64,000 nucleotides of DNA, from contig JBOGOC010000110.1 of NCBI GenBank assembly GCA_050747525.1, positions 1 through 64,000 of the forward strand, given 5' to 3'. Made by a program: the position numbers and the translations under genes. The stretch comes from JBOGOC01 sp050747525 (GTDB lineage Bacteria > Acidobacteriota > Polarisedimenticolia > JACPZX01 > DASXTC01). This document shows, one piece after another, positions 26,588-36,171 of the stretch. Under the pieces are notes generated by a model, which did no database searches, had not been told where the DNA came from, and was given only the letters and a program-made list of their open reading frames with translations. Each line of letters begins with the position of its first letter. The stretch's first letter is position 1.

Positions 26588-29500
26588 ATGCATGCGTTCC
26601 GAGCTGCAAGGGTGGTGAAAAGGCTGTTCTGGTCTGGCATCGCCTTTTCTATTGTCATCTCCATCACCTCGTGGACCAGCCCGGCACCTGGACGCGACGG
26701 CTCCGAGCGCCGGCCGCTCCCCACCGCGGGCGCCGACACCGAACATCCGGATGACGCTCTGACGGCCGAGGTGCGGTTCCTCGAGAAGGGCAGACGACAG
26801 CTCTACCCGCGCCCCGAGCCGACCTGGTGGCCGGTCAGCAACGCGGGGGGATTGAAGCCCTACGGTCACGTCCCCGCGAGCGACCTCGACTCCCCCTACA
26901 CGCTGATCCTCCCCAACGGGAAGGGCTCCATTGACACACGGAAGCGGAGCTACCGCCACGATCTGCCGGCTGTCCTGCGTGGCGGCTCAGGGAAAGGCCA
27001 CCGGCCGGGGCGCGGTCTCTACTACCTCGTCCAGTTCAGGCCGGAAGCGGCCGCCGGCAAGGTCTCCCTCAGCCTCCATGAGGACCTGAGGCGTCTGGGC
27101 GCCGAACCGATCGAGTACGTTCCGCACAACGGGTGGCTGGTGCGCATGGCAGGCGAGCAGGAGGCGGCGGGACTGGGGAAGGCGGGCATCTTCCAGTTCG
27201 TGAGTCCCTTCGAGCCGGCCGACAAGATCCACCCAGACACCGGACGCAAACCTCTTTTGAATCCGGAGCGTGCCAGCTCCGATCTCTTCGAAGTCATCGT
27301 CCGCGTGATGCCCGCCGAGGATGCGGAGGAAGTGGCCGCCACCGTGCGACGCGCGGGTGGTGAGGTCCTGCGGCTCGACCGCGACCCGCGCGGGAACACA
27401 CTCATCTCGGCACGGCTGCGCAACAGCAGGCTGCTGGAGCTACTGGCGGACCCAGGTGTGATGGGACTCTGGGAATCGCCGGAGTACGTGCAGTTGGATC
27501 TGGCGCCGGCGGCCCAGATGGAGGTCGGTCGCATCCTGGATCCGCGCGATTTCGGCGACTTCATCCTGCCGTTCCGGCAGGCCGGCATCGATGGCGGCGG
27601 CACCTATATCGGTCCCCCGGTCGACTTCACCATGCCCGGCGTCCCGGGAGCGCCGATCCCCTTCAGCTCGGCACTGGGCTTCTACGCAGGTCCGCCGCAG
27701 TTTCTCGGGGTGGCGGACAATGGCCTGACGCTGGACAGCCCGGCCTTCGCCCATGACAACTCGAACCCATGCCTCGCCCCGGGGGCCTGCGTCGACGGCG
27801 GGGGGTTCGCGGGCCTCGCAAATGTTGGGGTGTTTCATCGGAGAATCGAGGCTTACACCGAGGGTGACGACTTCGACCCGGGGGCCTCCGGCGACTTCCT
27901 CACATGCGACGCGATCGGGTCGGGGGGGCGCACGCACGGAACCATTGTGACCGCCGCGGCTGCGGGCAACCCGAGCGGAGGCCTGTTCGGCCTGGGCCGA
28001 TTCTACGATGACGTGGACGCGATCGGGCAGCACAGGGTCTTCTTCAACGACTCGCGCGAGACGGACCTGCCACTGGACGGACAGGCCCGCGGGGCGAGAG
28101 TCATTTTCCAGGACATCGCGGTGACGCCGCCGGCTTCGCCACCGGCTTGTGCCGCGAACTTCCAGTCCGACGTGGACGCGGGTGCCCTTCCTTCCGATCG
28201 GCTCGAGGACATGGCGTACCGCTGCGACCTCTTCGGACCAGGATGCCCCGGCCCGCTCGACCCCCGGGGTGCGAAGGTGACGCTGTTCGCCTTCGGCAAT
28301 CCGGTCAACTTCGACGATGCCGCCGGCAACGGCAACGGCGTCTATGGCGTGGGGGCCGACACGGTGGACGCGTTCCTCTTCCTGAACCGCAGGATTACGC
28401 ACGTCCAGGCCGTGGGCAACGACGGCGCCGATCCGGATGACGGCTCCGATATCGACCCGTTCGTCCCGGCGCTGGCCCCCGGAAGCATCCAGATCAACAG
28501 CCTGGCCACGGGGAAGAACGTGGTGACCGTGGGGGCCAACCACACCGACAGCATCGATCCGCTCGGCATGGGATTCGGCGCGGACCCATCCGAGTTCATC
28601 GCCAACTTCAGCAGCAAGGGGCCGGCGACCTTCGCCTCCGGACGCGGCGCCCCGCTGGTGGTGGCGCCTGGCTTCGACGTGGGCCAGGGGCTCAAAGGGC
28701 GGCGCTCCGACGACTACTTCATCTCTGCGGCGACGGTCCTGTCGCGCGACAACGGCAACGACATGCTCGGGGCGGACGAGGTGGAGAACTTCGTCGTCGA
28801 AGGGGCCGCGGGGACCTCGATCTCCGCGGGCCGCGTGGCTGGAGCGGCGCTGCTGATCCGCGACTACTTCGCCAAGGGGTTCTACCCGACCGGCGCGGCC
28901 ACTGCAGCGGACATAGTCCCCGACATCTCCGGGATGCTGGTGAAGGCGGTGCTGGTCAACAGCACCGATTTCTCCTCGCGCGGCCCTCTGATCGAGTCGT
29001 GCGAAGGACGCGGGCCGCTGATGTGTCCATCGGAGCAGGGCTACGGCAAGGTCGAGCTGGCCAATACCCTTCCGTTGCAGAACTACCGCGCGGAGCGGCG
29101 GCCCCCCTCGCCGACGAACGTGGCTCCGGTCACCAACGTCCCGCAGGCGCTGCTGGTCGCCGACGAGTATTTCGACGGCGGGATGCGCGGCACAGGGCCC
29201 GGCGGCAGCACGACCGGCATCGCCGTGGTTCCGGTCGGGGGGTCGGTGTCGTTCGACTTCTTCCGGCGCCACGGCAACGACCAGCTCAGAGTGAGCCTGG
29301 CCTGGTATGACGCCGTCGGAGAGCTGCTCGCGAACGACCTCAACCTGGAGGTCACCAGCGGCGACTACCAGACCTCGCTCGGGGGGGCTGGCATCTGCGG
29401 ACCGGTGGGCGGTGGCATACCCGCCGTCTGCGGCGATTGCACGATTGCCGCCAACTACCCGGGGGAGGCGCTCTATTTCGACCCCACGGGGGTGAACCCC

Positions 29501-32500
29501 TACGTACAGATATTCCGAGGCAACCAGTTCCGCGCCTTTGACGGGCAGTTCTCCTATCGGGTCGAGTGCGACGCGGCCGGAGCGCCGGAACCACCGGCCG
29601 TCGCTCCCCAGAACGCCTTCGACGACACCAACCCCACCGAGTCGGTGATGCTGCACTACCTGGGGGATCCATTGGCCTTCGGGCAAACCAGAAGCGGGGG
29701 CGACCACGGCCCCTATCGAGTCCGGGTGAGCTTCCCGGCCACGCCGGCATCGACACCCGTCCCTGATGCTCCCGTGATCCATCCGGGCCCCGATGGAGAT
29801 CTGGACGCCGTTCCCGTCGCGGACGACACGATGCTGGCGTTCTCCGACGGGACCCCCTACATCGGAGCCGGGCCTGACGGGATCGCCGACACGGCGCCCG
29901 TTGCCGACGACATCGCGCTGATCCCGCTGGGAAGCTTCGGGCAGCCGTTCGCCCTGGTGGCCGCCGGGCCCGTCCTGGCCAACACGCCGACGGACCCTCG
30001 TGGCACCGCCCGGGTGAGCAGCGTGGTCGCTTTCAACAAGGATGTATTCGACTGCTCCGACGAATTGACCTTGCGCGTGGCCGACTGGAGCCTGCCGGTT
30101 CCGCCGGCGTCGAGCATCGGCGCGAACACCCTCGTGAACGTGCTCGATTCCACGGGAGCGATCGTGGACACCGAGGCGGGATTCACCTTCACCGTCGATC
30201 CCGGCTCCTCGGCGCTCCGAGTCTCGCGAGCCATGCACTACAACTCGTCGTCCCTCGACCTCGGAACTCCGGTGGTCGGCGGGCCCGTCCCCTTCAACAG
30301 CCTCCTGGAGGTCATGGAAGGCTGGACGCTCCAGGCCGTATACGACGATCCCACCCCCGTGGTGATGGTTGGGGGGAGGCCGATTCCTCTTGACGCCGTC
30401 ACCACCGCGCGGGTGAGGTGCCGGCCCTTCCTGGGCCCCACGCTCCTGACGCTGGAGGACGAGAACGCACGCCGCACCGTCATCTCGGGAGGGTGCGACG
30501 AGGGACGCGTCCGGCAGGCTCCCGGCGACCTCTTCCTGGACGCGGACGAGTCGGTGGTGTACCAGGTCGGCTTCGCGAACCACGGCCACGAGGCGCTCGA
30601 GGACCTGCGCGCCACGCTCACCTGCGCGGATCCATTGCCCGGATTCCCGAACCCCTGCGCCTTCGTCACGATCGTGCGGGCGAACGCGGTTCTCGGGACG
30701 ATCCCTCCGGGCTCCGAGGGGGTCGCAGCCTGGACGCTCAAGATCGCTCCCACCGTCGTAACGCTCTTGGGGGGCCCGCCGGCGGATCTGGCCGTGGACC
30801 TCACGGTGACCTTCTCGGCTCCAGAGCTCGCGGGCGTTGCCTTCACATTCCGCGAGGGGCTCCAGGCCGACATGGAGGTTCTGCGGTACAACACGGACTT
30901 CCCCGGCGGCGGCACTCGTGCCGCGGACTACGACAGGAACGGCGTGATCGCGACTCTGCCGCCCGGATCGGGGGCGCGCAACCGCGAACTGATGGAGTTC
31001 GAGCCCCTTGTCTTCGCCGGCAGTCCCAACGCGGGTCTGGCCGGCCTCATTCCCTGGCGCTTCGACTCCAACGCCGGTGGGTTCACCGCATTCCGTACAG
31101 GAACCAGCAAGCCGGGGTTCCCTCAGAACGCCCTGGCCTGGTTCTACGGCACGGCAGGTGGCTGCGGCTGGCAGACCCAGAACAACGGAATCGTCGGTCT
31201 CAGCACCACTCTGCCCAAAGGCGTGTGGCACGCCGGCCACGGACCGGTCGGTACCTTCAGGGCGGCGGGCGCCTGTCCCGCCTATACCAATCCCAGCGAT
31301 CCCCTGACCCGTCCCTTCACCGAGTTCATCCACGATGTCCTCCGATCTCCCGTCCTCTTCAAGATGAACCCCGGCACCGACGCCCGCGGCATGCCCCTCG
31401 ATCTGAGGATCGAGGCGATCGGATGGAATGAGAATCAGCATTTCGGAGATTCATCCACCGTCGCCTCGCTCGCCGTCGACACCAACATCATGGATGATGG
31501 CCCGGTGGTTCTGGGAGATCCCTATGCAGAGAACATCCCCTTCGTCACGAGCGGACCAAGGCTCAATGCGGCCCACTCCCAGCGAACCTTCGGGCCCCTG
31601 CGCGACAGCGACAACTCTCTCCCCGGAAAGGGCGGTGCGAACGGAGACGAGGTGGGCGTCGCGGAGCCGCTCGTACAAGGGAGCGAGTTCAACTTCATCG
31701 AGCGCAGGCTGCTTGCCTATCCAGCGGTAGACGCGGATGCAAACATTCGTGGCTTCCAGAGCAGAACGGCGGTTGACGGGGTCGGCCACAGCACGCCCTG
31801 GGGGCCGGTCCGCAACCGCGACTCCAACGCCAGCGGGAGCGAGATCGTCGATTTCGGCGGCAGCTTCGAGGACTTCTACGGCGCCTCGGGGGATGCCTTC
31901 CAGTTCGAGTTCGGGTGGACGCTGTTCGAGGGTGGGGTAGGAGCCCGGGGATGGACCATCGACGATCCCTACATCGAGTGGTCCGAGCAGCATGCGGTCG
32001 ACCAGGCGCCGGGGAGCGTCAACGACTGCTCGGAGATCCCGTTTCGACCCGGCTCCGACCCGGCCTCCAGCCAGTGCGCCGTCGTCTCCTTTGAGAGGCT
32101 GACCCTTCACGAGTGCACGGAAGGAGTCATCGTGACGGTCATTGATGGGACGACCGCCTCGACGGTGGGAACCATGGGATGCCCGATCGGGCAGGTGCCG
32201 GTCCTGCTTCGCAGCGCCGGCGAGCCGGCCGGGGAGATCTTCTGCCTAGCCCCGCGGGGAGGCGGCAACTTCAACAATACCGTCTCGCTGAGCGGTCTGT
32301 CCGATCAACCCGGATTCCTCTTCGTCAATCCGGCCGACGGCCAGAACGCGAGCATCGAGGCAATCTACCGGGATCCCGAGTGTGACCGGGACCATGACGG
32401 CGTTCTCGGTGAGAACGATCCCGTCGATGTCGACGGCGACGGTGTACCCAACTTCGGCGCCGATGGAGTCTTCGGCGACTCCGATCCCGCGGCGCTGCTG

Positions 32501-35500
32501 GCCGGAGGAGAGGGAGCCTCTGACGACGACAACTGCTTCGACCCGGTCAAGCTGATCGATATCTTCAACCCGCCGGGCGTGCCGCAGATGGATCTGGCTC
32601 CGCCCGTGGGGATCACGCCGGCCGACTGCGTCCCGTCGCCCACTAATGGCCAGTGCGACTTCGATGACGACGGCAGGGGCGATCTGTGCGACAACTGCCC
32701 ATCCACGCCCAACCACAAGCAGCTCGACACGGACGGCGACGGCGTCGGGGACTCCTGCGAAGTGAGCGACATCGACGTGGACGGCGTTGTCAACGACATC
32801 GACAACTGTCCGACCGTGCCGAATCCGGCCCAGGCACCCGGCGCGGGCGGAAGGGGCGCCGTCTGCGATGCCGCTGCGGACATGGACAGCGACGGGGTCG
32901 CCGAGGTGACCGACAACTGTCCGAACGAGGGAGCTTTTCCCATCTCGACCACCTACAACCCGGCGCAGGAGGATCACGACGGGGACGGAGTCGGCGACCG
33001 GTGCGATTCCGACGATTTCGACGGGGACGGCGCGATGAACTCCGCCGACTCCTGCCCGACGGTGTTCAACGTGGTCGATCCGGCCCTCAGGACGCAGGCC
33101 GACTCGGACCGCGACGGGCGGGGCGACGACCGCGGTGGCATCGATGCGACCGCCGGTCCCGCGAACTACTGCGATCCTGACCAGGACGACGACGACGGCA
33201 GTGGCGCTCCGGATGACCTGGTGGGGTTCTCCGCGTCGGTGCGGTGCAACTTCAACCAGTTCGGCATCAACAACGCGGCCGGACCCCAGGCGGCCGTGGG
33301 CTCTCTGGTGCTGGAGGGGTTCACCATCACCGACGATGGGGCAGCCGATGGAGGGGTCCCCGACGGAATCGCCGATCCCGGCGAGCTGGTCTCGGTGACT
33401 CTCACGCTCCGCAACGCCTCGCTGGATCGCGGGACGGGACTCCCGCGTCCTCTGACCAATCTGATGGTCGGGATCAAGCCTCTGACTCCTTCGATCTCGA
33501 GCGTGCCGCTGTCCGAGGTCTCCATCGGGTTGCTTGCGGGTATGGGCACCGTCACGACGCCCCCCGGCGGCCTCAGCTTCATCGTCAATCCGGCACTCCC
33601 GGGACCCGGCCAGTCGGTGCCGGGCCATCCCGCCCAGGCGGAGTTCCTGGTGACGGCGCAGGCAAAGGAGATGACGGGGATCGCCCCGGAGCAGAAGTTC
33701 CGCATCTTCGTCGATCTGGACGTGGCCCACGCGGGGCTCGCCCCCGCGGCGTGTCCCGGCATCCCGGCGATGGCGGGTCCCGGGGTTCTCTGTGAGAACT
33801 TCGACACCGATCTCAACGGAAGCCTGGCACTCGATCCCTGGACCCGCTTGCCGATCGGTCTCGATGCCGCCGATCCTCAGAACAGAGCGTTGCAGGATCC
33901 CGCGGACGACATCATCGGATACGCACAGGGAACCGGGTCAGGCTCCGCCTTCAACACGAATGCGAGGCTCTGCTCCTCGGACAAGGCCGCCGGCGCGCCC
34001 GCGACCTGTCAGGCGGTCGCGGAGGAGAACGACTGGCACCTGCATTCGCCCGTGAACGGTCCTGGCGCCGGATATGCGCCGGGGGCTCCCCCCGCGATCG
34101 GCGCGCCCGACGGGGGCAAGGCGCACAGCGGCGTGCAGTCGCTTCACTTCGGCCGGCACCTCGACCCCGCGTCGACGCTGTCCGACACGACGCGATACCG
34201 GCAGGCGGCCGCCTATGTCCTGGACATGGATCCCCCCCTGGTCCCCGGTCCGGCCAGCAGGCTGGAGTTCTGGCACATCATCCAGATGCCTGACGACGAC
34301 TCGATCGGCGCGGAAGCGGGGACCTCGCTGGGAGGCGGCCAGGTCCAGGTCAGTGTGAAGGAGGGCCCCGCCGGCCTGTTCGGCAAGTGGCGAACGCTGA
34401 CTCCTCTGTGCAACGGCTACAACTCGCTGGTGCAGGGGACCTACGCCGTTTGCCAGTTCGATCCGGGCGACGACGGCTCGCTCGACATGGACGAGACGAT
34501 GTGCAACGGTCAGCCGGTGTGGTCCGATATCGGCGACGTGCAGGCCACGGCATCGGTGTGCGGAGGCGACAGCGACGGCAACGGTCAGGACGATTGCGGG
34601 GAGATCGCGAGCACTGTATGTCCCGCCCTGCCGGGCGGAGTTCCGGACACAGTCTCTCTCGGCTCGACAGGCACCGGCGTGTGGGCACGCTCCCAGGTCG
34701 ATCTGTCGCCATTCGCAGGTCGAGAAGTGCGGCTGCGCTGGATCGCCACGACAGCGGGCGGGTGGGACTTCGGCAGGGACCGCTCCGCGCTGGAACCTGA
34801 AACCGGCCCGGCCAGCCAGTACTATGAAGCAGACGACGGCTGGTGGATCGACAATATCGTCCTGACGGGCCTCCTGGTGGCGCCCTCGGCCTTCGCTCCT
34901 GACCCGGCAGCCGGTCCGTTTGCGCTGACCGGCCCGCAGTCCGGTGAACCGGACTTTCTGGTTGGCTCAGCGGCCGGCCTGGCGCCACAGGATCCGGCCA
35001 ATTGCGGCGTCGTCACGCTGAACCTGGCGAACTCGATCCCCTATGGCAGCAACCGGCTCTTGAGCAGCGAGGGGCCGGGACGCCACATCCAGCTCGATGC
35101 GTTCCAGTCCGCCGCCGGCGATGACCCGAACACGCAGGCCGTCGAGGGCCGGTGTGAGCGAGGATTGCTGGAGTTCCAGTTCAGCCAGCTCGGCCCGACC
35201 GGCTCGGTGGTCGAGGTCATCAAGGAGTTCTCGCCGGCGCGCGTCGCGAACGTGCGGCCCGCGGCAGACACGATGTACCGCCTGGCCGGGCGCTGCTCCT
35301 CGGATCTCGCCTGCGCGGCCAGCCAGGACGTCCTCGTCAAGCTGTACACGGGAGACGGATCGGACCTGAACCCTGCGCCCGGTGAGTTCGGCCTCGAGGT
35401 CACGGGCGGGGCCACGGCTACCCTGCAGTGGCCCTCGCGGCCTCAACCTGCGGGGATCTCCGGCTACGATGTCTTCCGGTACGCCAGCGGCACCAACACC

Positions 35501-35743
35501 GGCGTGGATGTGTTCTCCGGCGGGACTTTCGACGGCGCCTGCGTGGCCAGCGCGGTGCCCAACGTGGCTCTGCCTGGTATGGTGACGTGGACGGATGCCA
35601 CCGTTCCGCCTGTCGGCACGGCCTTCATGTACCAGGTGGGCCATTCGTCATTGGTCACTGTCGCGATTGCGCCTCTGGGTGTGGGCCAGGTCGGAGACTT
35701 CCGGGCCGGCCAACTGAAGAGGGCTGGAGTGACCTGTCCGTAA
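26588..35743 (+). CDS. Giant exported subtilisin-like (S8) serine protease with thrombospondin-3 repeats, 3,051 aa
   Basis: A secreted subtilase. The ATG at 26,588 follows GAGGAG and starts a basic leader with a hydrophobic segment (about residues 12-28). An inhibitor-like propeptide (about 140-340) precedes a catalytic domain with Asp377 (G-V-A-D-N-G-L), His450 (G-R-T-H-G-T-I-V) and Ser744 (G-T-S-I-S-A-G). The large insert between His and Ser is notable. A subtilase-associated beta domain follows (L-R-V-S-L-A-W-Y-D near 905). Then come long beta-sandwich regions, thrombospondin-3/EF-like Ca repeats (about 1930-2205) with D-N-C-P motifs, MAM-like or jelly-roll regions, and a terminal Fn3-like module. 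The track start at 26,375 would lack a signal. It is the last gene of element E1 and is preceded by conserved box 2. Confidence 0.85.
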   Translation: MHAFRAARVVKRLFWSGIAFSIVISITSWTSPAPGRDGSERRPLPTAGADTEHPDDALTAEVRFLEKGRRQLYPRPEPTWWPVSNAGGLKPYGHVPASDLDSPYTLILPNGKGSIDTRKRSYRHDLPAVLRGGSGKGHRPGRGLYYLVQFRPEAAAGKVSLSLHEDLRRLGAEPIEYVPHNGWLVRMAGEQEAAGLGKAGIFQFVSPFEPADKIHPDTGRKPLLNPERASSDLFEVIVRVMPAEDAEEVAATVRRAGGEVLRLDRDPRGNTLISARLRNSRLLELLADPGVMGLWESPEYVQLDLAPAAQMEVGRILDPRDFGDFILPFRQAGIDGGGTYIGPPVDFTMPGVPGAPIPFSSALGFYAGPPQFLGVADNGLTLDSPAFAHDNSNPCLAPGACVDGGGFAGLANVGVFHRRIEAYTEGDDFDPGASGDFLTCDAIGSGGRTHGTIVTAAAAGNPSGGLFGLGRFYDDVDAIGQHRVFFNDSRETDLPLDGQARGARVIFQDIAVTPPASPPACAANFQSDVDAGALPSDRLEDMAYRCDLFGPGCPGPLDPRGAKVTLFAFGNPVNFDDAAGNGNGVYGVGADTVDAFLFLNRRITHVQAVGNDGADPDDGSDIDPFVPALAPGSIQINSLATGKNVVTVGANHTDSIDPLGMGFGADPSEFIANFSSKGPATFASGRGAPLVVAPGFDVGQGLKGRRSDDYFISAATVLSRDNGNDMLGADEVENFVVEGAAGTSISAGRVAGAALLIRDYFAKGFYPTGAATAADIVPDISGMLVKAVLVNSTDFSSRGPLIESCEGRGPLMCPSEQGYGKVELANTLPLQNYRAERRPPSPTNVAPVTNVPQALLVADEYFDGGMRGTGPGGSTTGIAVVPVGGSVSFDFFRRHGNDQLRVSLAWYDAVGELLANDLNLEVTSGDYQTSLGGAGICGPVGGGIPAVCGDCTIAANYPGEALYFDPTGVNPYVQIFRGNQFRAFDGQFSYRVECDAAGAPEPPAVAPQNAFDDTNPTESVMLHYLGDPLAFGQTRSGGDHGPYRVRVSFPATPASTPVPDAPVIHPGPDGDLDAVPVADDTMLAFSDGTPYIGAGPDGIADTAPVADDIALIPLGSFGQPFALVAAGPVLANTPTDPRGTARVSSVVAFNKDVFDCSDELTLRVADWSLPVPPASSIGANTLVNVLDSTGAIVDTEAGFTFTVDPGSSALRVSRAMHYNSSSLDLGTPVVGGPVPFNSLLEVMEGWTLQAVYDDPTPVVMVGGRPIPLDAVTTARVRCRPFLGPTLLTLEDENARRTVISGGCDEGRVRQAPGDLFLDADESVVYQVGFANHGHEALEDLRATLTCADPLPGFPNPCAFVTIVRANAVLGTIPPGSEGVAAWTLKIAPTVVTLLGGPPADLAVDLTVTFSAPELAGVAFTFREGLQADMEVLRYNTDFPGGGTRAADYDRNGVIATLPPGSGARNRELMEFEPLVFAGSPNAGLAGLIPWRFDSNAGGFTAFRTGTSKPGFPQNALAWFYGTAGGCGWQTQNNGIVGLSTTLPKGVWHAGHGPVGTFRAAGACPAYTNPSDPLTRPFTEFIHDVLRSPVLFKMNPGTDARGMPLDLRIEAIGWNENQHFGDSSTVASLAVDTNIMDDGPVVLGDPYAENIPFVTSGPRLNAAHSQRTFGPLRDSDNSLPGKGGANGDEVGVAEPLVQGSEFNFIERRLLAYPAVDADANIRGFQSRTAVDGVGHSTPWGPVRNRDSNASGSEIVDFGGSFEDFYGASGDAFQFEFGWTLFEGGVGARGWTIDDPYIEWSEQHAVDQAPGSVNDCSEIPFRPGSDPASSQCAVVSFERLTLHECTEGVIVTVIDGTTASTVGTMGCPIGQVPVLLRSAGEPAGEIFCLAPRGGGNFNNTVSLSGLSDQPGFLFVNPADGQNASIEAIYRDPECDRDHDGVLGENDPVDVDGDGVPNFGADGVFGDSDPAALLAGGEGASDDDNCFDPVKLIDIFNPPGVPQMDLAPPVGITPADCVPSPTNGQCDFDDDGRGDLCDNCPSTPNHKQLDTDGDGVGDSCEVSDIDVDGVVNDIDNCPTVPNPAQAPGAGGRGAVCDAAADMDSDGVAEVTDNCPNEGAFPISTTYNPAQEDHDGDGVGDRCDSDDFDGDGAMNSADSCPTVFNVVDPALRTQADSDRDGRGDDRGGIDATAGPANYCDPDQDDDDGSGAPDDLVGFSASVRCNFNQFGINNAAGPQAAVGSLVLEGFTITDDGAADGGVPDGIADPGELVSVTLTLRNASLDRGTGLPRPLTNLMVGIKPLTPSISSVPLSEVSIGLLAGMGTVTTPPGGLSFIVNPALPGPGQSVPGHPAQAEFLVTAQAKEMTGIAPEQKFRIFVDLDVAHAGLAPAACPGIPAMAGPGVLCENFDTDLNGSLALDPWTRLPIGLDAADPQNRALQDPADDIIGYAQGTGSGSAFNTNARLCSSDKAAGAPATCQAVAEENDWHLHSPVNGPGAGYAPGAPPAIGAPDGGKAHSGVQSLHFGRHLDPASTLSDTTRYRQAAAYVLDMDPPLVPGPASRLEFWHIIQMPDDDSIGAEAGTSLGGGQVQVSVKEGPAGLFGKWRTLTPLCNGYNSLVQGTYAVCQFDPGDDGSLDMDETMCNGQPVWSDIGDVQATASVCGGDSDGNGQDDCGEIASTVCPALPGGVPDTVSLGSTGTGVWARSQVDLSPFAGREVRLRWIATTAGGWDFGRDRSALEPETGPASQYYEADDGWWIDNIVLTGLLVAPSAFAPDPAAGPFALTGPQSGEPDFLVGSAAGLAPQDPANCGVVTLNLANSIPYGSNRLLSSEGPGRHIQLDAFQSAAGDDPNTQAVEGRCERGLLEFQFSQLGPTGSVVEVIKEFSPARVANVRPAADTMYRLAGRCSSDLACAASQDVLVKLYTGDGSDLNPAPGEFGLEVTGGATATLQWPSRPQPAGISGYDVFRYASGTNTGVDVFSGGTFDGACVASAVPNVALPGMVTWTDATVPPVGTAFMYQVGHSSLVTVAIAPLGVGQVGDFRAGQLKRAGVTCP

Positions 35744-35844
35744 CGGCACGCATCTCCTCAATGCAGGACGCGCTTGAAGAGCGCGGCTTAAGGAGTTCGG
35801 TCTATTGGACGAGGAGCACACGAGATTCTGGCGATAGGTGATGC

Positions 35845-35961
35845 GCTGTGACGGTTCTGTGACGGAACGCCCGCCTAAGCCACCCAACTCCGGCCTAAAC
35901 CGCCTCACCTAAGTCGTTGCTCTACTTGACCGGCTCGTCTGGCGTGGTGTCCGGCTTCGCG
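35845..35961 (+). repeat. Conserved block preceding attachment core (copy R1)
   Basis: The block begins GCTGTGACGGTTCTGTGACG, continues through a CACCCAACTCCGGCCTAAA stretch, then CCTAAGTCGTTGCTCTACTT, and ends directly at the core. Copies R2 (38,640) and R3 (45,838) are collinear and largely identical. The imperfect palindrome GTTCTGTGACGGAAC could bind recombination proteins. Confidence 0.8.
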
Positions 35962-35987
35962 TTCGATTCCCACACGCTTCCGCCAGG
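35962..35987 (+). repeat. Attachment core copy 2
   Basis: Identical over 26 bp to the selC 3' end (TTCGATTCCCACACG to GCCAGG). The rest of the tRNA is absent, so this is a duplicated attachment site, not a gene. Confidence 0.88.
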
Positions 35988-36171
35988 ATCGCCCGTCGTA
36001 GGAACAGGGTGTTTCGTATGCTGGTCATGCGGGGAATCTGGGCGGGCCGGACGTCAACGGCGGCGCGCCCGAGCGAAGATCGTGTGACCGATCGGCAGCC
36101 GGCCCAGTAGCGTGTCGTCAGCGCCGGAAGCGGACCCTGTTCACGGAGCCGGGACCCCCTGGCGGCCGCCG

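Larger units (their letters stand above)
35744..36171. other. Gene-free junction between elements E1 and E2
   Basis: This spacer contains the conserved ~115-bp block and attachment core copy 2. The remaining ~180 bp to the end of the HEAT-PQQ gene show no gene, and the similarity to the selC-flanking integrase tail seen at other cores is absent here. Confidence 0.6.

Noticed and set aside
27440..31441. 1,333-codon minus-strand open frame opposite the giant subtilase
   Set aside because: No recognisable domain and Arg/Gly/Val-biased; the plus strand has catalytic triad and repeat motifs.
35962..35987. Extra selenocysteine tRNA genes at the repeated cores
   Set aside because: Only the last 26 bp of the tRNA are present at 35,962, 38,758 and 45,955, with no acceptor 5' strand, D-arm or anticodon.
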